Assembly (NCBI GenBank): GCA_964036155.1
Contig: OZ038423.1
Location: forward strand, 21,653,249 to 21,717,248
Direction of reading: 5' to 3'
DNA: 64,000 bases
Source of the DNA: Diploscapter coronatus
Lineage: Eukaryota > Nematoda > Chromadorea > Rhabditida > Rhabditidae
Shown piece after piece: positions 1-11,220 of this stretch. The notes below the pieces were generated by a model. It made no database searches. It worked only from the letters and a program-made list of their open reading frames with translations, and was not told where the DNA came from. Position numbers and translations under genes: made by a program. The first letter of the stretch is position 1. The number at the start of each line of letters is the position of its first letter.

Positions 1-501
1 ATTTGTAAGATAAAAATTTAGCACAAAACTAAATCTTTCTTTATCTGTTCGAATGGAGAAATGGAGAGCTTAGAATTTCAAAATGTGAAAAATTTTAAAG
101 TTCTGTTCAAAATTTATCTCGAAATGAATCCTCTTTTCATAAATTCCAAATTTAGGAACGACAATGTCGTGTGCTATGCTTCGACCGTGCGAACCTGTCA
201 TTACGATACGAATCGATACAAACTGGCTCCTGTCTATACGGATAATTTACAGCTCGCCCTGCTTGGAATACAGTGCATGGCTGAATGGGTGAAGGAGCAG
301 AACAAGGATGCGAGGGTCTGTATGTTCATTGTGGAAGATATCATCGGACAGGGTACCTTGGCTCCTCTCTTCATGAACAATGGAATCGTCAAGGCAGAAA
401 AAAATGCAACACTTCTCTACAAGAAACCATATGCTAACCCAACAGATACTACGAAAGTATTCCTGCCTTATAACAATCAGTGTGGGGCTTTTGATATTTG
501 A
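1..501 (+). CDS. 3' end of an unrecognised gene (partial)
   Basis: The reading frame is open to a TGA stop at 499-501. A likely splice acceptor (TTTAG) at 151-155 suggests that the final exon is about 156-501 and that upstream exons lie outside the window. An in-frame ATG at 61 is probably not the true start. The last ~110 residues contain three cysteines before a block of alternating helical and strand-like character (VEDIIGQGTLAPLF), and end in QCGAFDI. No transmembrane segment is visible. A polyadenylation signal AATAAA lies at 516-521, soon after the stop, which supports a real 3' end. I do not recognise the family and assign no function. Confidence 0.55.
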
Positions 502-2335
502 AATTCTAGAAGATGAATAAATGACTGAAACTGTGATATTGATCTTTTCTATGCAATTGTACTGACGATTATTATCTTCTTCTGCATCAAAATTCAAACG
601 GCTCTGAGAAATAACATTGTAATGAGTGCAAAGACAAAACGCCTTCAAACGCAACTTTTCAAGGCATTATTCTATCAGGTAGAAAGTTTGCACAAGAATA
701 TAAAAAGGAAGGATCCTTGGGGTAAAATTCCAATGATATTCAGAAAATAATAGCCTCAAACGGCACTTTCAACTTGAATACCAATCATTTCCCTTCGTCC
801 GAAAGAAAATTCTCACAAAATTTAGACAATCGTTCCGATCGTTACTGGCTTCGGACCAGCTTCAGTCTGTTTTTTCGCTCCTCTTGTCGGATGGAGTCTG
901 GGAAAATACACAAATATCATCACGGTGGTTTGTATGAAATTAATGCTCAAAAATGCTGAATCATTTTAGATACTCTCATTTTACCCTCTTTGCGATCCGA
1001 TTGTCGTTTTGATGATGATTGCAGGTAATGTTCAATTCTGGAATGATTCGATGGAAAAGTTGAGAAACAAATGCTAGAACTGAGAAATGAAAATTAAACT
1101 TTGCCATTTTATAATACGACAAATAGTTTTGCTTTGAAACCTAACTATTTTTTTTAATAAAAATTGGCCACTTTCAAAAAATATTTAAAATTCATGCAAG
1201 CATATTTTCGCGAAGATTTTTCGACAAATTAGCGTAGAATTATATTATTTTTTATGAGCAGTCTCGAAAACCCGAAAAAAATAGCTTCAGAAGCAAGGGA
1301 AATTCGCAGCTTGCAGCGAGTACGAATTTATCGGCCTGACTTGCGCTCACTTCCTGCCTGGTTGCCTGTGATAGATTGAACTATTCGAGAAATCGTCTGA
1401 CGAGTTTTTAGAATGTGTAGTTAGAATTCGAATGCACCGTCAACCATCAAAATTGATAAAGATTTAAGCTGGTTAAAAAGTCGCAAAGTTCAATGCTGTG
1501 TTTTGAACTCTACGTTGAATATCAGCAAGTGGCGTGCAAAAAATCGCTAATTCAAGTTTAAGATGTTTTTGAATAATTCTGGTAGTTTTCGAATGAAATT
1601 TCAGCGTAATGGCTTCAGAATCCACCACATCAATTCCCCTTATATAAGGACTTTGTACGTTTTCGCGTCCCTCCTGGGTTTCAGAAGTGGCGTTCCAGAC
1701 TAGTTTCTTATTCAATTGATGCCCACTGACGCCCTTCAATTATTTAGGTATTTGAAATACTTTGGAATCGCATGGAACAAATATTTTTTAGCGAAATTGC
1801 TTTCTCTGACTTGAACTTCATAGAGTGGGCGGGACTTGCGCTCTCCATACTTGGCTTCTTTCGAAAGAGAGCCTCAACCCTAAAACTTCTCTTGTTAGAC
1901 TATTATCATAATCGGTTTACGATAATCGTTTATTTCCAAGCGTTTGTTCGAGTAAAATGGTGGGTAAAGAAGAATGTCGAAATCATTTTATCGCTTATTC
2001 GCTCATTGCTACATGTATTTTGGATATTATTTTGCTCTTCACCTTTTAGTTTTTATCTCGTGCTTCATGAATGACATTCAATAAATCGTATGCTTTGGTC
2101 GTGTAGCATGCGCAGATTCTACGTGATATCTTTATCAGGTTGAAGAATGAGCTCTATATGTACTGATCAACGGCTGGGTTCGGGCCTGATCGCATTGATA
2201 TCGCTTTTGAGCACTAAGTAACTTATTGTTAGCAGTATTAATTCGTAATAAACCAGAGGTAGAATTGTGTCTGCTGAAACTACGTTAGAGTCCATTGGCA
2301 AATATCATAGTACTAGACTCTAGTGATTTTGAGCT
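502..2335. other. Intergenic region without a supported gene
   Basis: About 1.8 kb of AT-rich sequence between the end of the first gene and the TATA box at 2336. Open frames such as 774-959 and 1772-2074 (+) have no recognisable domain and no consistent splice context. I see no RNA gene or repeat here. Confidence 0.5.
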
Positions 2336-2345
2336 TATATAAAAG
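2336..2345 (+). promoter_or_regulatory. TATA box
   Basis: The sequence TATATAAAAG lies 34 bases before the ATG of the small peptide at 2370. Between them is a good splice acceptor (TTTTGCAG, ending at 2367). The order TATA, short leader, acceptor, ATG suggests a short trans-spliced transcript. It could instead serve the downstream monooxygenase at 2626. Confidence 0.45.
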
Positions 2346-2369
2346 CGGACCTCTGTTTATTTTGCAGTC

Positions 2370-2546
2370 ATGAACTTACTCTCTCTAATTTCTGCTTTTT
2401 TATTATTCTATGTTGCTTATTCTCGCTCCAGTAACTCTCAAAGATCCAAAATATGGGTATTTTATAGGAAGATAGCAAGTCCCATTACCTTATCATTCCA
2501 ATACGTGTCCACTGCTCAATTTTATTGTTTTCTCGACATTTTATAA
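2370..2546 (+). CDS. Possible small secreted peptide (58 aa)
   Basis: An ATG directly after a TTTTGCAG acceptor opens a 58-codon frame ending in TAA. The first ~17 residues are a strong signal-peptide-like hydrophobic stretch beginning MNLLSLISAFLLFYVAYS, followed by a Ser/Arg-rich segment. A TATA box lies just upstream. No family is recognised. Alternatives are a first exon spliced onward (a GT follows codon ~29) or an untranslated leader of the monooxygenase. Its smallness and lack of homology keep confidence low. Confidence 0.3.
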   Translation: MNLLSLISAFLLFYVAYSRSSNSQRSKIWVFYRKIASPITLSFQYVSTAQFYCFLDIL

Positions 2547-2625
2547 CCTGATAGCTTTGTAGTCCGAATATTCCTGGTTTTTATAAGCTTTTTTGCTAAT
2601 CAATTAACTTTGTTGCGATTTAGAA

Positions 2626-5245
2626 ATGTCGTCCATGAAAGGCAACAAGAAGAAGGTGTTGGTAGTTGGCGCAGGGGCATCAGGGCTTCCATGTATTCGG
2701 TGAGCTTACACTTGATAAGTCGTTAAAATTGATATTCTCAGATGGGCCCTTCTCTACGATCTCGATGTAGTGTGCTTTGAAGGCGGCGATGGTATCGGTG
2801 GTCTTTGGAGGTACAAGCCCATGGAAACTGAAGGTAGAGCTTTTAACTTCTGAGAAAAATAGTCGAATTTCCAGAATCATCCGTGATGAAGTCCACGATC
2901 ATCAACTCGTCGAAGGAAATGTCGGCCTACTCGGATTTTCCCCCAGAAGACACAATGGCGAACTACATGCACAATACGGAGATGTACCGGTACGTCCGAA
3001 GAAAGAATCGAATTTTTAATGTTTATCGACAAATCCCAGATACTACAAGATGTATGCCGAGCACTACGATCTTTTGAAGTACATCAAATTCCATCACGTG
3101 GTGAAGAACGTCGAACGAGCCCCGGATTACAAGACAACTGGCAAGTGGAACGTCAGCTACGTCGATAAGTATCATGAATTTATGAAAGAATTTCATCATC
3201 CTAAAATTTCAGCGAGGGAAAAGAAAAATCTGAAGCATTTGACGGCGTCCTGCTTTGCAACGGCCACCATCAGTTTCCGTACATGCCGAAGTTCGAAGGC
3301 CAGGAGAAGTTCAAAGGCAGAATCATCCACTCGCATAGCTACAAGGATCATAAAGGTTAGAACTGAAAACAAAATATCTCAAATAGCCTTAATTTAGACT
3401 ACGAAGACAAGGTCTGTGTCTGCGTTGGTGTCGGCAACTCAGGAATTGACGTAGCTGTCGAGCTGAGTCGCGTCGCCAAACAGGTCTACTTGGTCTCACG
3501 TCGTGGCACCTGGGTGCTGAACAGGGTCTTCGACTACGGAATGCCTCTAGATCAAACTAATAGTCGATTCCGCAACTATGTGTTGAGGCGAATCGTTCCT
3601 CCATCAGTCACAAATTGGCTCATTGAAAGGAGACTCAACCAACGATTCGATCACGCTCTGTATGGTCTGAAGCCGAAGCATCACGTTTCCGAGTATGCTG
3701 AATTTGTAGAAAAACAAACTTGACCGACTGAATTCAGAACACATTCAACTGTTAACGACGAGCTGCCAAACCGAATCATCTCAGGAACGGTCAGAGTTAA
3801 GCCGAATATCAAGCGCTTCACAGAGTCTGGGGTGATCTTCGAGGACGGCACAGAAGTCGATCATGTGGATGAGGTAGTATTGATGGAAACCGGGCATTTT
3901 AATCGAATAAATTCAGGTAGTCCTGTCGACCGGTTACAAGTTCCACTTCACCCTTGTCGAAGGGGGCAAGCTGATTCCCGTGAAGGACAACGAAGTCTCC
4001 CTCTTCGAGTTCATGTTCTCTCCAGAAACTGCGGACCACAACTCCCTTGCCATCATCGGCCTGATTCAACCACTTGGGTATGTGATAATATGGGAATTTG
4101 TTGATTTTGTTGGATGAATGGATGATTATTACCGACTTATGCTATGTTCGACACTCAATATAGCAGAGTATGTGAGTTCTATAGTGTAGAGAAAGCCGCT
4201 AGGTGGATTTAGAGAGTGGAAGATAGCTGGTAGAATCATGAGTTGGATATGTACAAGTAGGGTTAAGTTGCTAGCTGCTAGGTGGTATATGAGAAGTCGA
4301 GGATAAAGATAGGAAAGTGCTATTGTGAACATGAGTTAGTGACTGTTTGAATGGGTGCAAATACAAAGATATGGATTTTCTTGCCATTTAGTCATGGTTG
4401 GCCAATATGGATAAAGCTAGACAATAGTTTAGAATGGAATGAAAATAAAAATGAAGTCTGGGATATTAGGAACGCTGAGGAGAAGAGAACGAAACATATT
4501 CAACCTCTCAGGATTAAGTCTAGGAAAAGACTCTAGGTAGGGCTCTGGATGAGACTTTGGATAAAACTGAGGGAGGAAAGAGCTGTAGGAAAGGGAGAGG
4601 CGCGAGTTAGAAAGAAGAGAGTTGGGGGATGAGAAGGATTTGATGAAATCACAGAGCTATCCTGTTACAGGCCAGCCATGCCAATTTCGGAGATGCAAGC
4701 TAGGGTGTTCTTCGAGAATCTGACTGGTGGAAGAAAGATGCCGTCGAAGATGGAAATGGAGCAGAACATCAAGTGTAAGAAGATGGCCATGGAAGCCCGA
4801 TATGTAAAGAGCCCGAGGCATACGATTCAAGTTAGTCTTTATGGACTGAAAGTTGAAGCTTTCAAAATTCAGGTAGACTACATACCATACATGGACGAAC
4901 TAGCGAAGATGGCTGGGTGTGAAGTTGATTTGTGGGACGAATTCAAGAAAGATCCGGTCTTTGCGTACAAGATCTTCTGTGGGCCAAACGTGTCCTACGT
5001 CTATCGCCTCCGAGGACCTCACACATGGAGCGGAGCCAAGAAAGCTATCGAAGGAGTGGAATACAGGACCAAATTGGTAGGGAAATATGAAATGTTATGC
5101 CAAAAAGTGTTTCCAATTTCAGGCAACTTGTGGTAGTAAAATGAAGATGATGGAGAATCATTGTGCCTGCCATAACATGATGCTGACAGCGGTTTCAATC
5201 ATAGCAGCCCTGATTTTGGCTGTCATTCTGTATAGAATTTTCTAA
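2626..5245 (+). CDS. Flavin-containing monooxygenase (FMO), 543 aa
   Basis: This is a microsomal FAD/NADPH-dependent monooxygenase that oxygenates nucleophilic N and S atoms. Eleven exons join in frame (2626-2699, 2742-2833, 2875-2989, 3040-3168, 3213-3355, 3398-3692, 3738-3873, 3917-4077, 4671-4830, 4873-5076, 5123-5245) and sum to exactly 544 codons. Visible motifs are the N-terminal FAD fingerprint GAGASG, the FMO signature FKGRIIHSHSY and the NADPH fingerprint GVGNSG. The C-terminal ~20 residues are a hydrophobic tail anchor (TAVSIIAALILAVILYRIF), typical of ER-bound FMOs. All introns are GT-AG, and nine of ten are 41-50 nt. The acceptor TTTAG three bases before the ATG suggests trans-splicing. 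AATAAA lies at 5286-5291. The gene is intact, and the nematode fmo subfamily cannot be decided from the sequence alone. Confidence 0.93.
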
Positions 5246-5353
5246 TTATCACCATTTCATTGCTATTTTTCTGCATAGACGATTCAATAAATAGATGTTT
5301 TTGAATCGACAAACCCCAAGAACTATTCTCTGTGATGCGCCTTGGGTAAATAG

Positions 5354-5499
5354 TCCTGAAACGTGTCTGTCGATAGAGTTGATGGAACTAGTTCGGATTG
5401 AGGCCTTCAAAGAAACAACCAAACCTCCACGAAACACTCCGAAAAGTGAAGTATGAAAATACAAACACTGATGCTATCAAGCATTAAACGATTTCATTA
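5354..5499. repeat. Dispersed repeat, copy A
   Basis: About 146 bases starting GTGTCTGTCGATAGAG closely match 12399-12541 in the same orientation, with only scattered substitutions. Both copies end in CGATTTCATTAAG. The TTAA inside this shared end is the junction of the palindromic element to the right. I recognise no coding capacity, and it begins soon after the FMO polyadenylation signal. Confidence 0.75.
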
Positions 5500-7467
5500 A
5501 GAGAGTGTATTTGTAAGACTCGAACAGTTTTATGCATTTCAGAAAAAGTTTGAAAAACCATGATTTGATCATAGAGGTAGATACCCCTATGGGCGCTAAT
5601 CACAAAATCGAGGAGATTAGGCCCCGCCTTCAAAAGTGGGCGGAGTTATGCTAATTTGAAAATTGCGATTTTGACGCTAAAGTGGCCATCAGATGGTACA
5701 AAGAAAACTTTTTTGCTATAAAAGATTTTCGAAAAATTTAAAAAGGGGGTTAAACTAGATAATGGGCCACGTCTATTAATATAAAGTTTTAGTGGTATCA
5801 ACCACTTGCTAGTACGGTAGGTTGTCCTGATGTCAAAATAGGGGGTAAAAATATCCCTAAAATTAGCAGAAAATCGCACCCCCTGAACAAAAAATATATT
5901 ACAACATTGAAATAAACGCTGTAGAATGATAGAGGAGTTCAAGCTCCACTAATATCAGCAATAAAAAGTGGGAAAACATGCGACCCTTTTTGAGAAAAAA
6001 ACGTCCAAAGAGGGTGTGGTCAGGGGGCCGAATTTCGAAATTTCATACAAACCCCCACAACTCATATACCATTTAACGCGCAATGAAAAGCTGAGCAACT
6101 TTTGTGAAGACACCTCATGGTTATCTATTATGATATGTGTGGTATGGAGATTTGAATGGATCAGACCCACGAAAATGACAAAAATATTCAAAAATTCATA
6201 ACTTTTCGAAAATCAAATGAATTCGGAAAATCTTTTCGGAATATAGCAGTTGGAGGGCAATACTTCATTTTTGCTTCCTAGAGTACCGTGCTACCACTTA
6301 CTATGGTACCATATGGGTCCATGATATACCACCCATATGGTACTCGAGTGGTACTATACTAAAATGGGTATCAATCGACTCGAAATTGAATGGAGAGTAA
6401 TATTCGAGTTCACTTATATCACTTTCAGCAAGTGGTTTCATTATACCATCATTGTAATTGGATATAATCATCTGCCGAAAAAGATCAAAAATGGGGTAAC
6501 TTCAAATGACCATAAAAGGCGATAGACTAATCTGCTTTTCAAGTGGTTTTCAGCATATTACTCAGCTCGATAAGGGCTTTCGTTTGGTATATAACATGAT
6601 GGATATTGGTTATCAAATGGTAACTTGACCATATGGGTCGCTACCATTTAGTACCATACCATGTTTGGTATCGTTCCACTCCAAATTGAATGGGAATAAA
6701 TAAAAGATGTCTCTAGCTTCAATTTGAACCTAAATTTTGGTAGACTTCCTATGAAAATATTCTCCTACTATTTTCTGAAAATTTATCTCAATTTTTGGTT
6801 TTTGAGGTACCACTCTCATACCATAATAGCTAGACCAAAAGTGTCTTCACAAAAGCTGCTCAGTTTGATGAGTTCTATCAATTGGTATACATATTGTGGG
6901 GTTTAGCTCACATTTTTGAACTTCGACCCCCTGACCACACCCTCTTTGGGCGCTTTTTTCTCAAAAAGGGTCGCATGTTTTCCCACTTTTTATTGCTGAT
7001 ATTAGTGGAGCTTGAACTCCTCTATCATTCTACAGCGTTTATTTCAATGTTGTAATATATTTTTTGTTCAGGGGGTGCGATTTTCTGCTAATTTTAGGGA
7101 TATTTTTACCCCCTATTTTGACATCAGGACAACCTACCGTACTAGCAAGTGGTTGATACCACTAAAACTTTATATTAATAGACGTGGCCCATTATCTAGT
7201 TTAACCCCCTTTTTAAATTTTTCGAAAATCTTTTATAGCAAAAAAGTTTTCTTTGTACCATCTGATGGCCACTTTAGCGTCAAAATCGCAATTTTCAAAT
7301 TAGCATAACTCCGCCCACTTTTGAAGGCGGGGCCTAATCTCCTCGATTTTGTGATTAGCGCCCATAGGGGTATCTACCTCTATGATCAAATCATGGTTTT
7401 TCAGACTTTTTCTGAAATGCGGATTTTTCTTAAGGACTGTTCGGGTCTTACAAATACACTCTCTTAA
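5497..7467. mobile_element. TTAA-flanked palindromic (foldback) element
   Basis: The element is bounded on both sides by TTAA (5497-5500 and 7464-7467). It begins and ends with the same inverted terminus, GAGAGTGTATTTGTAAGA. Arms of roughly 650 nt (about 5501-6155 and 6800-7463) are inverted copies of each other. The stretch 5646-5942 is identical to the reverse complement of 7012-7308 across 297 nt, while the inner arm parts have diverged. The ~650-nt centre holds short palindromic ACCATATGG-type motifs. No transposase is present. A TTAA duplication is the hallmark of piggyBac-type insertion, so a non-autonomous piggyBac-like foldback or MITE is the best reading; the family assignment is an inference. 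The right end lies only 34 bases from the P450 stop codon. Confidence 0.85.
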
Positions 7468-7501
7468 CATCATTTATTGTTGTAAACAATCAAAATATCA
7501 A

Positions 7502-10500
7502 TTATTCAAATCTTGCTTTCATAAACACACTAAAATATTTTGGTTTCACAACAATATCAAAATCTTTCTTCGTGCTCGGCAAGTTCTCTGGGTCAACAGG
7601 TAAAATCTAAACATTTGATTAATATTGAACGATGGAAACTGGATCCTGCATATATTTTATAAAGTGACTTTTTTCAACACTACAAGACGACAGCCATCGT
7701 CACTGGTCTCTTCTTCTTATTTTTTTTTTTATAATTATCATGAAAAATACGTGTAAAACTAAAAGATCGCTCTGTACCTCAAACTGATTATACAAGTTGG
7801 CTACGATTAGGAATAGTTCCGCTCGAGCCATCCCTTCTCCCGGACAGTTTCTTTTTCCTATGGAAAATGGACACAACTAAAATTCCTCTCATAAGGATTT
7901 CTCAATTTTGAATTTTGCCTCTTCAATTTTCCTTAAGCTACCGTCAGGATTTAGATGTCTCTCTGGTTTGAATTTATACGGTTCGGGAAATATCTGAAAT
8001 CTTTCTGAATTCAAATTTATATACATCACATCACCCACTTTCTCATCATACATGACCGTGGAAATTTGCGGGACGATAATTGTGCGAGCAGGAATATGAT
8101 ATCCGTTGATATCGACATCCACGTTGTTCATGTGTGGAACATTTTGAACAAGAACATTTGCCAGTCGTTGTGTTTCCTTAATCATCGTCAATCAGAATAA
8201 TATCTCGGTTATTTGATATAACATTTATGACTGCATTGATGTAGACCAATTGCGCCTTATCATTCATGGTCACCATTCTATCCCCTCCAATTTGCTTATC
8301 CAACTCTTCTCGCATCCTTTTAGCAACTTCAGGATGATGCAAAATATAAAGAACGGCCCAAATAATTGTCGCCGTCGTCGTGCCTATTCCAGCAGTTGTA
8401 ACATCCATATATGCATTTTTCAGCTGTATGATTCTAAATACGGTTTTTGATCAAATTGTATATATTTTAAATTAACAGATTTCAATGACTACTCACGATG
8501 TGCCCGCCTGCGAACTTATATGCACATTGTACATTTGTTTGTATTCACATGCTAACAATAAGAGTAGAGTAAGGTTCGCGAGTGATTTTGCGAAATTGAA
8601 GCAAGCCTTTTTGAACCCTATATCATTGAGGTGGGCTTGTTTAGGATGGATTAAGCCGTGTTAACTTTATTTCAAATCGATATTTTCATTAAAAAATGCA
8701 TTGCATACCTTTAATGAAGACCAAATTCAAAACATCTGTAGCAAGTTGTGGCTGATTATTTTTTAACATTTTTCAATTTGATTGAAAAATTTAAATGTAT
8801 ACCAACCAATGGAGGTCATTGGAGTAATTTTCGCAGAAAAAAATACCCATGAAAAATGTTCACTGCATGAATTTCTGCGATTGATTTCCTAGCATCGGTT
8901 TTAGTAAGGAAAATCCGTAATATCCGGATTCCCAGTAGGACAAGGTCTTGAAAGGTAGCAAAAATGACAGATTCGGAATCGGCGCATTCGATTGCCCCTA
9001 TATCAATCGAATTTATCTAAATTTCAGAGTGATACCTCGTGAATGTTCCTTTGTGAGGACTATGAGAGGATTGTTTCGATACCAAGTAAAGCTCATACTC
9101 ATCACGCCTATATTTTGCAGACCAATCAAATACGGATCGAATTGGATCAAAACGATCTTCTCATTGCTCTAGTAATATGTGGATGAACGTTTTCCCCCAC
9201 CCTCACATGTGAGAACAGAAGAGTGCTCACGTCGTAAGTAGCCATTTCAAAGGATTGATTTTAGGTTCACTTACTCAAATCCACCAAAATCGGGTTGATC
9301 ATCGAATTTTTGCATCTCTCTGAGATAACATTCAACATAACAAGAACTATTCTCAGATTCAAAATCGATTTTGCGCTGGTGCTCCGAAATTTGATCATCG
9401 AAGAAATCCATTGCTTTATAAAAGCCATTTATTATTCCTAAATATTGTCATTTACAATATCATAAATAACATATTTGTCTTACTTTGATATTTTTGCCGA
9501 AAATAAGGCAGATGGCGAAATGCTGGGAATGCCATTAGAATTAAACCGTGGATTTGGCCTACTTCTTCCAATATATGGTCCAATGAGTGATATACCCGCA
9601 AATATTCTTGAACCTTTTCCTGCAATGTGAACGATTTTAGCCAAATATATTTGCAAATAAGTTTCTTTGAAAAATATTAACCTTTTCTTTATTAAACTTT
9701 TTCAAACTGATTAATTTCTGCAAGACTAGGCCATTTTCCACTAATCTATCTGCGAGTTTCTTCACTATCAAAGTATGCAATTGCGAAACCTTTGCTTTAT
9801 AACGAAGCGCTTCATATAGATTTCGAGAACTTTTCGAATTGTAGTAGCACCATATTTAAATATTTTTAGAATTCATTTTTCTTGAAGATTGGCTACTAAT
9901 TAGTAAAGTTAGATTACCTCATCAGAATAACTTCCAAATAGAATTTGATACATAATCGATCCCACTGCAAAGTCGATATGATTGCATATATCAATTGGTT
10001 CATAAGCGTTTTTTCGCTTTAATTTATCGATCATACAACGCACTTCGGCAAGAACCTAAACTATCCTCTGAATGATCGTTGATAAATGAGTCGCACTCTT
10101 TGCTCCATAATAGATTTGCCCATGCCAAAATTTTTAAGGAATTGAACAAAGAAACGCCGATGAATTTTCCAGCGATCACCATCAGTTTCAAGGATTCCGT
10201 AGTTTCCTCCTAGAAAATCACTAGCATTATCAATCTAGTCTAGGAAGTCTGCACTTCCGTAAAATTCGCTCCAATCCGAATTCGACTAAAACACGCAAAT
10301 ATTGCGGAGGTTTGCATGCTAAATAGTCAATTCGATATCGCTGGTTAACATGAAAGTATAAAGAAAAATCATGAGAAATCGACATAAAATAGAAAGACGA
10401 GACAAATGAAGATGGAAATTAACAAGTTTCTTTGAAGATTTTGAGCGTGCTTTACGTAAGTGCAAATCAGAGATTAACGAAATTCCGTGCTTTTTTCGAT

Positions 10501-11220
10501 CATTTCATTTCGTTTCGCTTCGAAAGAATTCAAGATTCCATTTCGTTATACCCTTGATGAAGTTTTTCTAGTGCTATTCGATGTTTATAATTTGATAAAT
10601 GTCCAACCTCTCAGTTCTCGAACGATTGGCCATATTGGTCTTCCTGTGTAGGAATTTCCGTCGTGGATAATTGTCTTTTTTATTAAATCCCAATCCAACA
10701 CATACACCACGTCGAGAAACATGCATGTGACTGTGGAAATACCCCCATATCTTTCTCTTAATATGTAATTTATCATTATTTAATGCCTATGCACTCAACG
10801 ATTACTCACTTCAGTTGACTAAAGAATTTATAACCGGGCTTTTCAGCTGTCAAAATTTGCGATATATTGCCTACAATAGGGAATGGGATTGGGCCTATAA
10901 ACATCAACCTACTTTCAGAATATTAGTTGTCTCTTATCAGTGCAAAGCTGATGAGCAATTTATGCATTTGATCAAGCCTGTGTGTGCATTGCACAAAATA
11001 ACACTTGACTTCCCTTCAGGTCAAATGCACAATTTGCACGTCAGCTTTTCACTGGTAGAGACATCTAATATCACTATGCCAGTTTCAGCATTTTCAATAA
11101 TTCGACGATGAACTTAAAATTCCTTTATTAAATCGCATTACCTGGAGGTAACTTTCGCCTTCTCCAAAACATTTGATGAATTATGAAAATCAGAGTTGCC
11201 GTTAATATCGCAATTAGCAT
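7502..11220 (-). CDS. Cytochrome P450, nematode CYP2-like/CYP33-like, 488 aa
   Basis: This is a heme-thiolate monooxygenase of the ER membrane. Twelve exons on the minus strand sum to 489 codons: 11220-11142, 10894-10810, 10756-10608, 10209-10097, 10055-9918, 9619-9484, 9413-9275, 8433-8223, 8176-8039, 7993-7919, 7876-7778, 7606-7502. Visible parts are an N-terminal anchor ([15 protein letters not shown]), an [17 protein letters not shown] hinge, helix [10 protein letters not shown], an I-helix AGIGTTTAT, the ETQR of helix [10 protein letters not shown], and the heme loop [13 protein letters not shown] with its Cys ligand. The usual acidic residue of the I-helix (AG.ETT) is Gly here. The intron at 7877-7918 must be spliced GC-AG to give [12 protein letters not shown], and the one at 7994-8038 is an in-frame 45-nt intron. 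An internal KERYGGIS exon begins at a weak acceptor. The gene looks intact; the substrate is unknown. Confidence 0.9.

Noticed and set aside
1772..2074. 100-codon plus-strand frame with hydrophobic segments
   Set aside because: No domain, promoter or splice support; AT-rich hydrophobic bias can produce this by chance.
5646..5942. 98-codon frame identical to one at 7012-7308
   Set aside because: Identity comes from the palindromic TTAA element; the frame carries no known domain.
10815..11111. Plus-strand 98-codon frame opposite the P450
   Set aside because: It overlaps P450 exon 2 and introns in antisense and has no domain; shadow frame.
7502..11220. P450 as a pseudogene
   Set aside because: Apparent breaks before the heme loop and at the C-terminus disappear when short introns, one of them GC-AG, are spliced; 12 exons sum to 489 codons with all key motifs.
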